Shown here piece by piece: positions 27,091 to 38,481 of a stretch of 64,000 bases of DNA. The notes beneath the pieces were generated by a model. That model was not told the DNA's origin, did no database searches, and saw nothing but the letters and a program-made list of their open reading frames with translations. Every line of letters starts with the position of its first letter. Position 1 is the first letter of the stretch. Made by a program: the position numbers and the translations under genes. The stretch is from assembly GCA_966211815.1 (NCBI GenBank), contig CBIHOD010000012.1, positions 9,911 to 73,910 of the forward strand, in the 5' to 3' direction. The DNA is from JANPCX01 sp966211815 (GTDB taxonomy: Bacteria; Pseudomonadota; Gammaproteobacteria; Burkholderiales; Burkholderiaceae_C).

Positions 27091-28008
27091 ATGAGCAACA
27101 ACGCACCGCCGCGCCCGCCTTCGAAATTCCCGCTGCGTCTGGAGCAGACCGCGCCGCGCCGCGTCGTCGCCGTGCAGTCTTCCGTCCCAGCCCCAGCCCC
27201 AGGCCCAGCCCCGGGCCCAGCCTCCGCGCCACAGGCCCAGCATCGGCAGGTTCTACGTCCGCAGGCGCCGCTGGCCCACGCCGCGCTGTCGGCCCGGTCC
27301 GCCGCGCGGCCTACCGGGATCGGGATGGATTCGCTCGATGTCCGCCGCCGCATGGTGGGCAAGCTGCAACGCGGCGGCCTGAGGCACCCCGCGGTGCTCG
27401 CCGCCTTCGAAGCCGTCCCGCGGCACGCCTTCGTCGACGCGGCGCTGGTGACCCAGGCCTACGAGGACACCAGCCTGCCGATCGGCCACGGGCAGACGAT
27501 TTCCAAGCCGTCGGTGGTGGGGCGCATGATCGAACTGTTGATGGAGGGCGCGAATGCCCACGCCGCGGGACAGGCGCAGAGCGCCCAGCCGCTGGGTCGC
27601 GTGCTGGAGATCGGCACCGGCTGCGGCTACCAGGCGGCGCTGCTGTCGCTGTTGTCCAGGAGCGTCATGTCGGTCGAGCGGCTCAAGCCCTTGCACGACA
27701 AGGCGCGGGAGAACCTGGCTCCCCTGCGCAGCGGCAACCTGCGCCTCATCTACGGCGACGGCATGCTCGGCCACCCACCCAACGCGCCCTACGACAGCAT
27801 CATCGCCGCGGCCGGCGGCGAGGCGTTGCCGCAAGCGTGGCTATCGCAACTGGCCGTCGGCGGCCGCCTGGTGGCGCCGGTCGTCCAGGCGGGGCCGGGC
27901 GGCGCCGCGCGCCAGGCGCTGATGGTGCTCGACCGCACGCCGGACGGCGTGCGGCAGCAGGTACTGGAAGCGGTCTTGTTCGTCCCCCTAAAATCCGGCC
28001 TTGTCTAG
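27091..28008 (+). CDS. pcm: Protein-L-isoaspartate O-methyltransferase
   Basis: It repairs isoaspartyl residues in aged proteins using SAM. The 305-aa protein has an unusual Pro/Ala-rich 75-residue N-terminal extension (PAPAPGPAPGPAS repeats) before the catalytic domain, which begins near VRRRMVGKL. Motifs: YEDTSLPIGHGQTISKP, SAM motif VLEIGTGCGYQAALLS, and YGDGMLGHP with YDSIIAAAGG. The stop codon lies inside the left end of a palindromic element (28005-28167). Confidence 0.93.
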   Translation: MSNNAPPRPPSKFPLRLEQTAPRRVVAVQSSVPAPAPGPAPGPASAPQAQHRQVLRPQAPLAHAALSARSAARPTGIGMDSLDVRRRMVGKLQRGGLRHPAVLAAFEAVPRHAFVDAALVTQAYEDTSLPIGHGQTISKPSVVGRMIELLMEGANAHAAGQAQSAQPLGRVLEIGTGCGYQAALLSLLSRSVMSVERLKPLHDKARENLAPLRSGNLRLIYGDGMLGHPPNAPYDSIIAAAGGEALPQAWLSQLAVGGRLVAPVVQAGPGGAARQALMVLDRTPDGVRQQVLEAVLFVPLKSGLV

Positions 28009-28167
28009 TGTGGTGTCCCGCAGATAACCGACAAATGGAATCGATGGATTGCAAGCCAGGGCAAGGCGCAAACCGCAGCGATGCCAGGGGGTATCGCGAG
28101 GATTTGCAACGCGGCCCCGGCTTGCAAGACACGATTCCATCGGCAGTTATCTGCGGGACACCAAACC
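28005..28167. repeat. MITE-like palindromic element, copy 1
   Basis: A roughly 160-bp element with terminal inverted repeats. The left arm TGGTGTCCCGCAGATAA (28011) is perfectly repeated inverted at 28146-28162, and similarity continues inward (ATGGAATCG against CGATTCCAT) and outward to about 28005/28167. The centre (28062-28115) has a GGCGCAAACCGCAGCGATG-type core ending in ATTTGCAAC. It carries no ORF, and its left end includes the pcm stop codon. It lies in the 414-bp gap before nlpD together with copy 2. Confidence 0.75.
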
Positions 28168-28207
28168 AGCGCCTGTCGCGATATGCGATATGAGTCACCC
28201 CCTGCGC

Positions 28208-28300
28208 GGCGCCGCCCATCCGGCGCGATCCAGGCGCCAAGCGCAACCGGGTGGGCCCAGTGAGTATTTGCAACGGCGTGTTCGCCTGATGGGCGGCGCC
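28208..28300. repeat. MITE-like palindromic element, diverged copy 2
   Basis: GGCGCCGCCCATCCGGCG (28208-28225) is inverted with one mismatch at 28283-28300. The interior follows the same plan as copy 1: AGGCGCCAAGCGCAACC, a G-rich middle, then TGAGTATTTGCAACG. I read it as a related, diverged element placed tandemly after copy 1. No coding potential. Confidence 0.55.
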
Positions 28301-28422
28301 ACCTGGAGGGCTGCAGCGGCATGGGGGGCGTCGCGCCACCGCGGCCTTTGGTCGGGCGGCGAATCCGTCGTCACGCGCTCAGCGGTCCGTACCTTTTGCT
28401 GCCCCGGCGCAGGGGTGATTCC

Positions 28423-29400
28423 ATGCCAACAGACAACCCTAAAGAAGAAAGCGTTTTTCCAGTGAAAGCCTTTGCGACCTCCCGTTCAGCCCGCTCGCTC
28501 GCGCCGGCCTTGTTCGCCCTTCCCGTCGCCCTGGTCCTGGCCGGTTGCGCTTCCAGCGGCCACAAGGCGCCTGTCGAGGAGCGCGGAGTGGCGGGCCGCA
28601 CCCCTGCTGCGGCGCCGGCCGCCGCACCGGCGGCGCCCTCCTCGCCGGCAGAGGCCGCCAGCAAACCCCTGCCCGGCGTGGAAAACACCGGAAAGCCGGG
28701 CTACTACACGATCAAACCCGGCGACACCTTGATCCGCGTCGGGCTGGAGCAGGGGCAGAACTGGAAAGACCTCGTCAAGTGGAACAACTTGGAAAACCCG
28801 AACCTCATCGAGGTCGGCCAGGTGATCCGGGTCGTCCCGCCGGGTGTCGAACCTGCCGTGGGCACGCCCGGCACGCGGCCGGTGAGTTCGGCCAAGGTCG
28901 AGACCAAACCCCTGGATTCCAAGCCGGCGGCGGCCGCCGCGGCGGCCTCGTCGCCGGTGGCGGCATCGGCTCCCGCGGCGCCGCCACCGGCGGCTCCGCC
29001 GGCGCCTGCGCCCGCGAGCCGCGAAGGCGACGATGACGTGAATTGGCAATGGCCCGCCAGCGGTTCCGTGCTGTCCCAGTTCGACGAAGGCCGGACCAAG
29101 GGCCTGGCCATCGCCGGCAAGGCCGGCGACCCGGTGCTGGCGGCCGCCGACGGGCGCGTCGTCTACGCGGGCTCCGGTCTGCGGGGCTACGGCAACCTGG
29201 TCATCATCAAGCACAACAACACGTACCTGACGGCCTACGCCCACAACCAGAGCCTGCTGGTGAAGGAAGACCAGGTCGTGCGCCGCGGGCAGAAGATCGC
29301 CGAGATGGGCTCGTCCGACTCGGAGCGCGTCCAGCTCCATTTCGAAATACGCAAGCAGGGCAAGCCGATCGACCCGTCGAAGCTGCTCCCTTCGCGCTGA
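28423..29400 (+). CDS. nlpD: NlpD/LppB-type lipoprotein, LytM (M23) murein hydrolase activator
   Basis: An outer-membrane lipoprotein that activates cell-wall amidases at division. ATG 28423 follows an AGGGG ribosome-binding site with 7-nt spacing and places the lipobox LVLAGC at Cys42; the GTG at 28462 would give a shorter, more usual signal. A LysM domain (about 90-135; YYTIKPGDTLIRVGLEQG, then IEVGQVIRV), an Ala/Pro linker and a C-terminal M23 domain (about 205-325) follow. The domain has AGKAGDPVLAAADGRVVYAG. The LytM metal-binding set is degenerate (GLAIAGK replaces the HxxxD-type motif), as expected for an activator. It is followed directly by rlmD, not rpoS. Confidence 0.92.
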   Translation: MPTDNPKEESVFPVKAFATSRSARSLAPALFALPVALVLAGCASSGHKAPVEERGVAGRTPAAAPAAAPAAPSSPAEAASKPLPGVENTGKPGYYTIKPGDTLIRVGLEQGQNWKDLVKWNNLENPNLIEVGQVIRVVPPGVEPAVGTPGTRPVSSAKVETKPLDSKPAAAAAAASSPVAASAPAAPPPAAPPAPAPASREGDDDVNWQWPASGSVLSQFDEGRTKGLAIAGKAGDPVLAAADGRVVYAGSGLRGYGNLVIIKHNNTYLTAYAHNQSLLVKEDQVVRRGQKIAEMGSSDSERVQLHFEIRKQGKPIDPSKLLPSR

Positions 29401-29462
29401 CACGGCGCGGCCGGCCGGGCGCTCGACGCGCCGGCGGGTGTTTTCATTCAAGCGATTGGTCC

Positions 29463-30809
29463 ATGACCGCACATGACGAATGGCTGAAGGTCGAATCCCT
29501 CGACCTCGAAGCCCAGGGCGTTGCCCACAACAGCGAAGGCAAAGTGGTCTTCATCGAGGGCGCCTTGCCCGGCGAGGAAGCGCGGGTGTCCGTGTTCCGG
29601 AAGAAAAACAACTGGGAACAGGCCACGCTGCAGGCACTGCGACGCGCGAGCCCGCAGCGCGTCACGCCGGGATGCCGGCATTTCGGCACTTGCGGCGGCT
29701 GCAAGATGCAGCACCTGCATGTGGACTCCCAGGTCGCCAGCAAGCAGCGGGCGGTGGAAGACGCGCTTTGGCACCTCGGCAAGGTCAAGCCCGAGCGGGT
29801 GCTCAGGCCCATCACCGGGCCGGCTTGGGGCTACCGCTTCCGTGCGCGTCTTTCGGTGCGGCACGTGGTCAAGAAAGGGACCGTGCTGGTCGGTTTCCAC
29901 GAGCGCAAGTCGAGCTATGTGGCCGACATGGACAGCTGCGAGGTCTTGCCGCCGCACCTGAGCGCGATGCTCGTGCCGCTGCGGCAATTGATCGCGGGCA
30001 TGCAGCAGCGGGACCGCCTGCCGCAGATCGAAGTCGCCGTGGGCAGCGAAGTCACCGCCCTGGTGCTGCGCCACCTGGAGCCGCTGAGCGACCACGACAT
30101 GGGCCTGCTGCGCGACTTCGCGCGCACGCACGGCGTGCAATGGTGGCTTCAGGCCAAGGGCCCCGACACCGTCAAACTGCTGGACGACGCCGGCCCGCGG
30201 CTCGCCTACACCCTGCCCGAGTTCGGCATCACGATGCCGTTCAAGCCCACCGACTTCACCCAGGTGAACCATGAAATCAACCGGGTGCTGGTCGGCCGCG
30301 CCTTGAGGTTGCTGCAGGTCGGCAAGACCGAACGGGTGATCGACTGGTTTTGCGGGCTCGGCAATTTCACGCTGCCGCTGGCGACGCAGGCGCGCGGCGT
30401 GCTCGGCCTGGAAGGCAGCGAAACCCTGGTCGCCCGCGCGCGCGAGAACGCGCAATTCAACGGCGTGGCCGACCGTGCCAGCTTCGCCGCCCAGAACCTC
30501 TTCGAAGTGACGCCCGCCGACCTGTTGGCCCATGGGCACGCCGAGAAATGGCTGGTCGACCCACCGAGGGAAGGGGCCTTTGCCTTGGCCAAAGCCCTGG
30601 CCGACATCCACAACGACCCATCGCTTGCGCCCGGCTACCTGCCGCCCGGGCGCATCGTCTACGTGAGCTGCAACCCCGCCACGCTCGCGCGGGACGCCGG
30701 CCTGCTGGTGCACCAGGCGGGTTACCGCTGCACCGCGGCGGGCGCGGTGAACATGTTCCCGCACACCGCGCATGTGGAAAGCATCGCGGTGTTCGAGCGC
30801 GGCGGCTGA
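29463..30809 (+). CDS. rlmD: 23S rRNA (uracil-1939-C5)-methyltransferase RlmD (RumA)
   Basis: It methylates U1939 of 23S rRNA with SAM. The 448-aa protein (ATG 29463) has an N-terminal TRAM domain (VESLDLEAQGVAHN), the 4Fe-4S cysteine cluster in CRHFGTCGGCKMQH plus a later Cys (DSCEVL), the SAM site VIDWFCGLGNFTLPLA and LGLEGS, and the catalytic SCNPATLARD motif. It lies 62 bp after nlpD, where rpoS usually stands between them, and ends in a strong terminator. Confidence 0.95.
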   Translation: MTAHDEWLKVESLDLEAQGVAHNSEGKVVFIEGALPGEEARVSVFRKKNNWEQATLQALRRASPQRVTPGCRHFGTCGGCKMQHLHVDSQVASKQRAVEDALWHLGKVKPERVLRPITGPAWGYRFRARLSVRHVVKKGTVLVGFHERKSSYVADMDSCEVLPPHLSAMLVPLRQLIAGMQQRDRLPQIEVAVGSEVTALVLRHLEPLSDHDMGLLRDFARTHGVQWWLQAKGPDTVKLLDDAGPRLAYTLPEFGITMPFKPTDFTQVNHEINRVLVGRALRLLQVGKTERVIDWFCGLGNFTLPLATQARGVLGLEGSETLVARARENAQFNGVADRASFAAQNLFEVTPADLLAHGHAEKWLVDPPREGAFALAKALADIHNDPSLAPGYLPPGRIVYVSCNPATLARDAGLLVHQAGYRCTAAGAVNMFPHTAHVESIAVFERGG

Positions 30810-30840
30810 GCCCAGGCGCGGATCGGTCGGCGAAAAACAA

Positions 30841-30868
30841 AAGGCCCCGCGATGCGGGGCCTTTTTTT
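30841..30868. terminator. Bidirectional Rho-independent terminator
   Basis: AAGGCCCCGC and GCGGGGCCTT close on a 3-nt loop, followed by a run of seven Ts on the plus strand and flanked by an A-run at about 30834. It ends rlmD and probably the convergent BI-1 family gene. Confidence 0.9.
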
Positions 30869-30893
30869 CCGACCGGGGACGGGCGGGTGACGG

Positions 30894-31589
30894 TCAATCG
30901 CTGCTGCTGGTCATGCCCAGGATCGCCAGCAGCGACTGGAACACGTTGTAGATGCTCAGGTACACGTGCAGCGTGGCGGTGATGTAGTTGGTCTCGTAGC
31001 CGTCCTGCACCTGCTTCAGGTCGTACAGGATGAAAGCCGAGAAGATGCCGATCGCCAGCACCGACAGCGTGATCATCAGCGGGCCCGATTGGATGAAGAA
31101 GTTCGCGATGCCGGCCACGAGCAGCATGATCGCCCCGATGAACAGCCATTTGCCCATCGCGCTCAGGTCGCGCTTGATGACGGACGACAGCGTGGCCATG
31201 CCCAGGAAGATGACGCCGGTGCCGGCGAACGCCGTCATGATGAGGCTGGCGCCGTTGTTCAGGCCGAGCACCACGCCCACCAGGCGCGACAGCATCAGCC
31301 CCATGAAGAAGGTGAAGCCGAGCAGGACCGGCACGCCCGCGGCGGAATTCTTGGTCTTCTCGATCGCGAACATGAAGCCGAACGCGCCGGCCAGGAACAC
31401 CACCATGCTGACGCCCGGCGACATGGCGCGGGCGATGCCGGTGGCCACGCCGAGCCAGGCGCCCAGCACCGTCGGCACCATGGACAAGGCCAGCAGCCAA
31501 TAGGTGTTGCGCAGCACGCGGTTGCGTTGTTCGACGGAAGAGCCATACCCGGAAACCCCGGCGTAGGCGTTTTGCAGGCTTTGGTTCAT
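30894..31589 (-). CDS. BAX inhibitor-1 / YccA-family inner membrane protein
   Basis: A 231-aa integral membrane protein with seven hydrophobic segments, of the Bax inhibitor-1/UPF0005 family (YbhL/YccA). The start at 31589 gives MNQSLQNAYAG. Family marks are the VLRNTYWLLALSM first helix, FGFMFAIEKT, and the acidic pair in the last helices (FSAFILYDLKQVQDG, then a pore-lining Asp). YccA modulates FtsH proteolysis in E. coli; ftsH itself is at 39 kb. Any calcium or pH-leak function is family inference. Confidence 0.9.
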   Translation of the reverse strand: MNQSLQNAYAGVSGYGSSVEQRNRVLRNTYWLLALSMVPTVLGAWLGVATGIARAMSPGVSMVVFLAGAFGFMFAIEKTKNSAAGVPVLLGFTFFMGLMLSRLVGVVLGLNNGASLIMTAFAGTGVIFLGMATLSSVIKRDLSAMGKWLFIGAIMLLVAGIANFFIQSGPLMITLSVLAIGIFSAFILYDLKQVQDGYETNYITATLHVYLSIYNVFQSLLAILGMTSSSD

Positions 31590-31662
31590 GGATTGATACT
31601 CCGATAGGGTTGATGCAAACCACTGGCTTGCGACGGCTGATTTTAATTGGCGACTCCGCAAA

Positions 31663-31688
31663 CCATTTCAATTCCATGATGGAAATGG
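31663..31688. promoter_or_regulatory. Candidate operator palindrome between BI-1 family gene and GlcG-like gene
   Basis: CCATTTC and GAAATGG enclose a centre that itself contains TTCCATGATGGAA. The nested dyad sits in the 211-bp divergent intergenic region, 74 bp upstream of one start and 113 bp upstream of the other. The binding factor is unknown. Confidence 0.35.
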
Positions 31689-31800
31689 CTGATTCCTTCG
31701 CGGCCCTGGGTGGGGCTCTTTTGCGAAAACCGGCGGGAAATCCGAGAAAGGGTTGGGTACAGTTCGGCGACTTCTATTTCGTCATACCGAGTGAAAACCC

Positions 31801-32208
31801 ATGATTCAAAAACCAGCATTGACCCTCGACGACATCAAGCGCATGGCCGCGGCCTGCGAGCAGGAGGCTTCCAGGAACCAGTGGGCGGTCACGTTCGCCA
31901 TCGTCGACGAGGGCGGCCACTTGCTGTGGCTGCAGCGGCTGGACGGGGCCGCGCCGGTCTCCTCGCACATCGCGCCGGCCAAGGCGAGGACGGCGGCGCT
32001 GGGCCGGCGGGAAAGCCGGATCTATGAGGAATTGATCAACCAGGGTCGCGTTTCTTTCTTGAGCGCGCCTGAAATCGAGGGGCTGCTCGAAGGCGGCGTG
32101 CCCATCATGGTGCAGGGCCATTGCCTGGGCGCGATCGGGGTGAGCGGCGTGAAATCGACCGAGGATGCCCAAATCGCCAAGGCCGGGATCGCCGCGCTGG
32201 AAGCGTGA
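31801..32208 (+). CDS. GlcG/HbpS-family (DUF336) protein
   Basis: A 135-aa single-domain protein of the GlcG/HbpS/DUF336 family. Features: LTLDDIKRMAAACEQEA, AIVDEGGHLLWLQRLDGA, the SHIAPAKARTAA stretch, and GVPIMVQGHCLGAIGVSG near the C-terminus. Members bind haem or small molecules, or occur in glycolate and aldehyde pathways. None of those genes is adjacent, so the specific role is unknown. No signal peptide is visible; a cytosolic location is inferred. Confidence 0.85.
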   Translation: MIQKPALTLDDIKRMAAACEQEASRNQWAVTFAIVDEGGHLLWLQRLDGAAPVSSHIAPAKARTAALGRRESRIYEELINQGRVSFLSAPEIEGLLEGGVPIMVQGHCLGAIGVSGVKSTEDAQIAKAGIAALEA

Positions 32209-32430
32209 AATCTCCGGGCGGAAGGCCGCCGCGGAGGCATCGGAAGGGCTGGCGGGGCTGCTAAAAGCGGGCCGGTCGGCTATACTTGACGGGTTTACCC
32301 GCAACCACCCGCCCTGCTCGAAACCCACCGCAGTTTCCTCCACCGGACTCATGCCAGGACGGCGCCCGATGTCACCCCCGACATGGCGCCCGACGAGGCC
32401 GAGCTGGGCGCGCACAAACCGGAGATTCCC

Positions 32431-33585
32431 GTGCTGCCCGTTCTGCCTCCCGCCCTGCTTGCACTCGCAGACGGCACCATCTTTCAGGGCACTTCCATCG
32501 GCGCTCCTGGCCACACCGTCGGCGAAGTCGTGTTCAACACGTCGCTGACCGGTTACCAGGAAATCCTCACCGACCCCAGCTACTGCCGCCAGATCGTCAC
32601 CCTGACGTATCCGCACATCGGCAACACGGGCGTGAACGATGAAGACGTCGAAGCCTCGAAGGTCCATGCTGCCGGCCTGATCATCAAAAACCTGCCTTTG
32701 CTGGCCTCCAACTTCCGCATGGGGCTGACGCTTTCGGCCTACCTCGACCGCGAAGGCACGGTCGCGATCGCCGACATCGACACCCGCCGCCTGACGCGCG
32801 TCCTGCGCACCACCGGCGCGCAGAACGGCTGCATCGTCAGCTTCCCCGCGGGGCACGCCGTCAGCGCCGCCGACATCGCCGACGCGGTGGCCAAGGCCAA
32901 GGCCGCGCCCAGCATGACGGGCCTGGACCTGGCCAAAGTGGTGTCCCAGAAGGAAACCACGCTCTGGACGGAATCGGAATGGACCCTGGGCAGCGGCTAC
33001 GGCCGGCAGGAGTCGCCCCGCTTCCACGTGGTGGCCTACGACTACGGCGTCAAGCGCAACATCCTGCGCATGTTGGCCAGCCGCGGCTGCAAGGTCACCG
33101 TCGTGCCCGCCCAGACGCCTGCGGCTGAGGTGCTCAAGCTCAAGCCCGACGGCATCTTCCTGAGCAACGGCCCGGGCGACCCCGAACCCTGCGATTACGC
33201 CATCGCCGCCACGCGCGAGCTGATCGACACCGGCACGCCCACCTTCGGCATCTGCCTGGGTCACCAGATCATGGCGCTGGCCTCCGGCGCCAGGACCTTC
33301 AAGATGAAGTTCGGCCACCACGGCGCCAACCACCCGGTGAAAGACCTCGACAACGGCCGCGTCAGCATCACCAGCCAGAACCACGGCTTCGCGGTCGACG
33401 AGAAGTCGCTGCCGGCCAACCTGCGCGCCACCCACGTCTCGCTCTTCGACGGCACCTTGCAAGGCCTGGCCCGCACCGATCGACCTGCTTTCTGCTTCCA
33501 AGGCCACCCGGAGGCCTCGCCCGGACCCCATGACATCGGCTACCTGTTCGACCGCTTCATCGCGCTAATGGAGAAAAAAGTATGA
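32431..33585 (+). CDS. carA: Carbamoyl-phosphate synthase small (glutaminase) subunit
   Basis: It supplies ammonia from glutamine for carbamoyl phosphate, the shared precursor of arginine and pyrimidines. The GTG at 32431, 6 nt after GGAG, gives MLPVLPPALLALADGTIFQG and 384 aa; longer in-frame starts lack homology. The N-terminal CPSase domain is followed by a class-I glutaminase with nucleophile Cys275 (FGICLGHQIM) and His359/Glu361 (FQGHPEASPGPHD). It is followed by carB across an 84-bp gap containing a double hairpin. Confidence 0.95.
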   Translation: MLPVLPPALLALADGTIFQGTSIGAPGHTVGEVVFNTSLTGYQEILTDPSYCRQIVTLTYPHIGNTGVNDEDVEASKVHAAGLIIKNLPLLASNFRMGLTLSAYLDREGTVAIADIDTRRLTRVLRTTGAQNGCIVSFPAGHAVSAADIADAVAKAKAAPSMTGLDLAKVVSQKETTLWTESEWTLGSGYGRQESPRFHVVAYDYGVKRNILRMLASRGCKVTVVPAQTPAAEVLKLKPDGIFLSNGPGDPEPCDYAIAATRELIDTGTPTFGICLGHQIMALASGARTFKMKFGHHGANHPVKDLDNGRVSITSQNHGFAVDEKSLPANLRATHVSLFDGTLQGLARTDRPAFCFQGHPEASPGPHDIGYLFDRFIALMEKKV

Positions 33586-33659
33586 GCCCCCACGTTTGCG
33601 GCTGCGCCGCTGCACTGCCCCCCGAGGGGGCGCACGCCGCCCTTGGGGCGGCCCGGCGG
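33586..33659. repeat. Double-hairpin intergenic repeat between carA and carB
   Basis: The 84-bp gap is almost filled by a GC-rich element with two perfect hairpins: GCCCCC..GGGGGC at 33617-33631 and GCCGCCC..GGGGCGGC at 33636-33652. It abuts the carB ribosome-binding site GGAGG (33659-33663). Its make-up (TTTGCGGCTGCGCCGCTGCAC-type lead, then the two stems) recalls REP-like elements I remember from Comamonadaceae intergenic regions; that identification is from memory. No poly-T tail, so it is not a standard terminator. Confidence 0.6.
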
Positions 33660-33669
33660 GAGGCGTGCC

Positions 33670-36954
<3,285 letters not shown>

Positions 36955-37032
36955 ACTCGTCCCATTGTTCGATGTACCAGCCCGCCGCCAGGATTCCTGG
37001 CGGCGGCCTCACTTTTGGCTTCAGGATTTGCG

Positions 37033-37509
37033 ATGAACACCATCCCCATCACCAAACGCGGCGCGGAGAAACTCAAGGAAGAGCTGCACCGGCTCAAGTC
37101 GGTCGAGCGCCACGCGGTCATCCAGGCCATCGCCGAAGCTCGCGCGCAGGGCGACCTGTCCGAGAACGCGGAGTACGACGCCGCCAAGGACAAGCAAGGC
37201 TTCATCGAAGGCCGCATCCTCGAGATCGAGGGCAAGCTGGCCACCGCCCAGATCATCGACCCGTCCACGCTGGATGCCGGCGGCCGCGTGGTCTTCGGCT
37301 CGACGGTCGACCTGGAGGACGAGGACAGCGGCGCGGCCGTGACCTACCAGATCGTCGGCGACGACGAGGCCGACCTCAAGCAAGGCCTGATCTCCATCAG
37401 CTCCCCGATCGCCCGGGCCATGATCGGCAAGGAAGCCGGCGACGTGGCAGACGTGCAGGCGCCCGGCGGCGTCAAGCACTACGAGATCGTCGGGGTGCGC
37501 TATCTCTGA
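37033..37509 (+). CDS. greA: Transcription elongation factor GreA
   Basis: It rescues backtracked RNA polymerase by stimulating transcript cleavage. It is 158 aa: an N-terminal coiled coil (1-75) with the tip acidic residues in GDLSENAEYDAAKDKQ, and a C-terminal FKBP-like domain (GSTVDLEDEDSG...PIARAMIGKEAGD). ATG 37033 was chosen by family alignment. It follows carB by 78 bp, as in many Burkholderiales. Confidence 0.96.
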   Translation: MNTIPITKRGAEKLKEELHRLKSVERHAVIQAIAEARAQGDLSENAEYDAAKDKQGFIEGRILEIEGKLATAQIIDPSTLDAGGRVVFGSTVDLEDEDSGAAVTYQIVGDDEADLKQGLISISSPIARAMIGKEAGDVADVQAPGGVKHYEIVGVRYL

Positions 37510-37549
37510 CACGGCAGCCGCGCCGCGGCCGGGCGGCACCGCCCGGCGC

Positions 37550-37957
37550 TTGGCGCTGGTGGTGGCGCTGTGCTGGCTGGGCCTGCTGCTGACGCTGGCG
37601 CTTTCAGCGGCGCCCAGCGCATTCGCCGTGCTGCCGCACGACCAGGCGGGGCGCTTCGTCAGCCGGGTCTTCAAACAGGAGGCGCATGCGGGCCTGGCCT
37701 TCGGCGCGTTCTTGTTGATCGCGCTGCGCGGCAGGGCGGAGGGCGCCAAGGTCAATGCCGAGACGATCCTGGTGTTCGCCGCCGTGTTCTGCACGGTGGC
37801 GGGTTATTTCGCGCTGCAGCCCATCCTGGCGCAGGCGAAAGCCGGCCAGACGGCTTGGCCGTTCGCCGCCTGGCACGGCGTGTCGATGGTTTTTTTCTCG
37901 GTGAAGGCTTTGCTGGTCGGCGCCCTGGGCTGGCGCTTGTCGGCGCATCGGCCCTGA
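37550..37957 (+). CDS. DUF4149-type small membrane protein
   Basis: A 135-aa protein with four hydrophobic segments. The LPHDQAGRFVSRVFKQEAHAG segment is characteristic of DUF4149 proteins, which commonly lie between greA and yhbY in this order. The only in-frame candidate is the TTG at 37550; no ATG or GTG lies upstream before the greA end, so the start is uncertain. Function unknown. Confidence 0.7.
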   Translation: MALVVALCWLGLLLTLALSAAPSAFAVLPHDQAGRFVSRVFKQEAHAGLAFGAFLLIALRGRAEGAKVNAETILVFAAVFCTVAGYFALQPILAQAKAGQTAWPFAAWHGVSMVFFSVKALLVGALGWRLSAHRP

Positions 37958-37987
37958 CCTCACCCCGGGCCCAAGCCCGGCGAGGCG

Positions 37988-38461
37988 TCACTCGGCCGCG
38001 GTCTTCTTCACGCTGGTGTTGCGTTTCCTCGCGCGCTTGACCTCGCCGCCGGCCGCCAGCCGCTCGTTGCCTAGGATGGTGATTTTCTTCACCTGAGCGC
38101 GGTGGTTGCCGCTCTTGGAGAACTTCACCACTTTGACGACTTTCGGGCCCGGCATGCGCCCTTCGCGCTCGACCTTTTCCTTCTCGGGCACCGGGCGCCA
38201 GAACACCAGCAGCTTGCCGATGTGTTGAACCGGCGCGGCGTCCAAAGCGTCCGCCAGTTCGGTGAACATGGATTCGCGGGTGGCGCGTTCGTCGGAGAAC
38301 ACGCGAACCTTGATCAAACCGTGGGCGTTCAAGGCGGCGTCGATTTCCTTCTTGACGGAGGCGGTCAAGCCTTCGTTGCCGATGAGGACGATGGGATTCA
38401 GGTGGTGTGCGTCGGCGCGCTTGGAACGGCGTTCCGCCGTGGTCAGGATGAGGGCAGGCAT
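37988..38461 (-). CDS. yhbY: YhbY-family (CRS1-YhbY/CRM) RNA-binding protein
   Basis: A 157-aa protein. The CRM domain spans about residues 1-95 (LTTAERRSKRADAHHLNPIV, LIGNEGLTASVKKEIDAALN, HGLIKVRV, then IGKLLVFWRP). In E. coli YhbY associates with pre-50S particles. A basic tail of about 60 residues (KKITILGNERL, KRARKRNTSVKK) is longer than in E. coli. It is divergent from rlmE with only 20 bp between starts, so the two promoters must overlap. Confidence 0.9.
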   Translation of the reverse strand: MPALILTTAERRSKRADAHHLNPIVLIGNEGLTASVKKEIDAALNAHGLIKVRVFSDERATRESMFTELADALDAAPVQHIGKLLVFWRPVPEKEKVEREGRMPGPKVVKVVKFSKSGNHRAQVKKITILGNERLAAGGEVKRARKRNTSVKKTAAE

Positions 38462-38481
38462 CCGCCTATTATCAAGGCAGT

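Noticed and set aside
33617..33652. The carA-carB hairpins as a Rho-independent terminator
   Set aside because: No T-run follows either stem and carB must be cotranscribed; a repeat with translational or stability role fits better.
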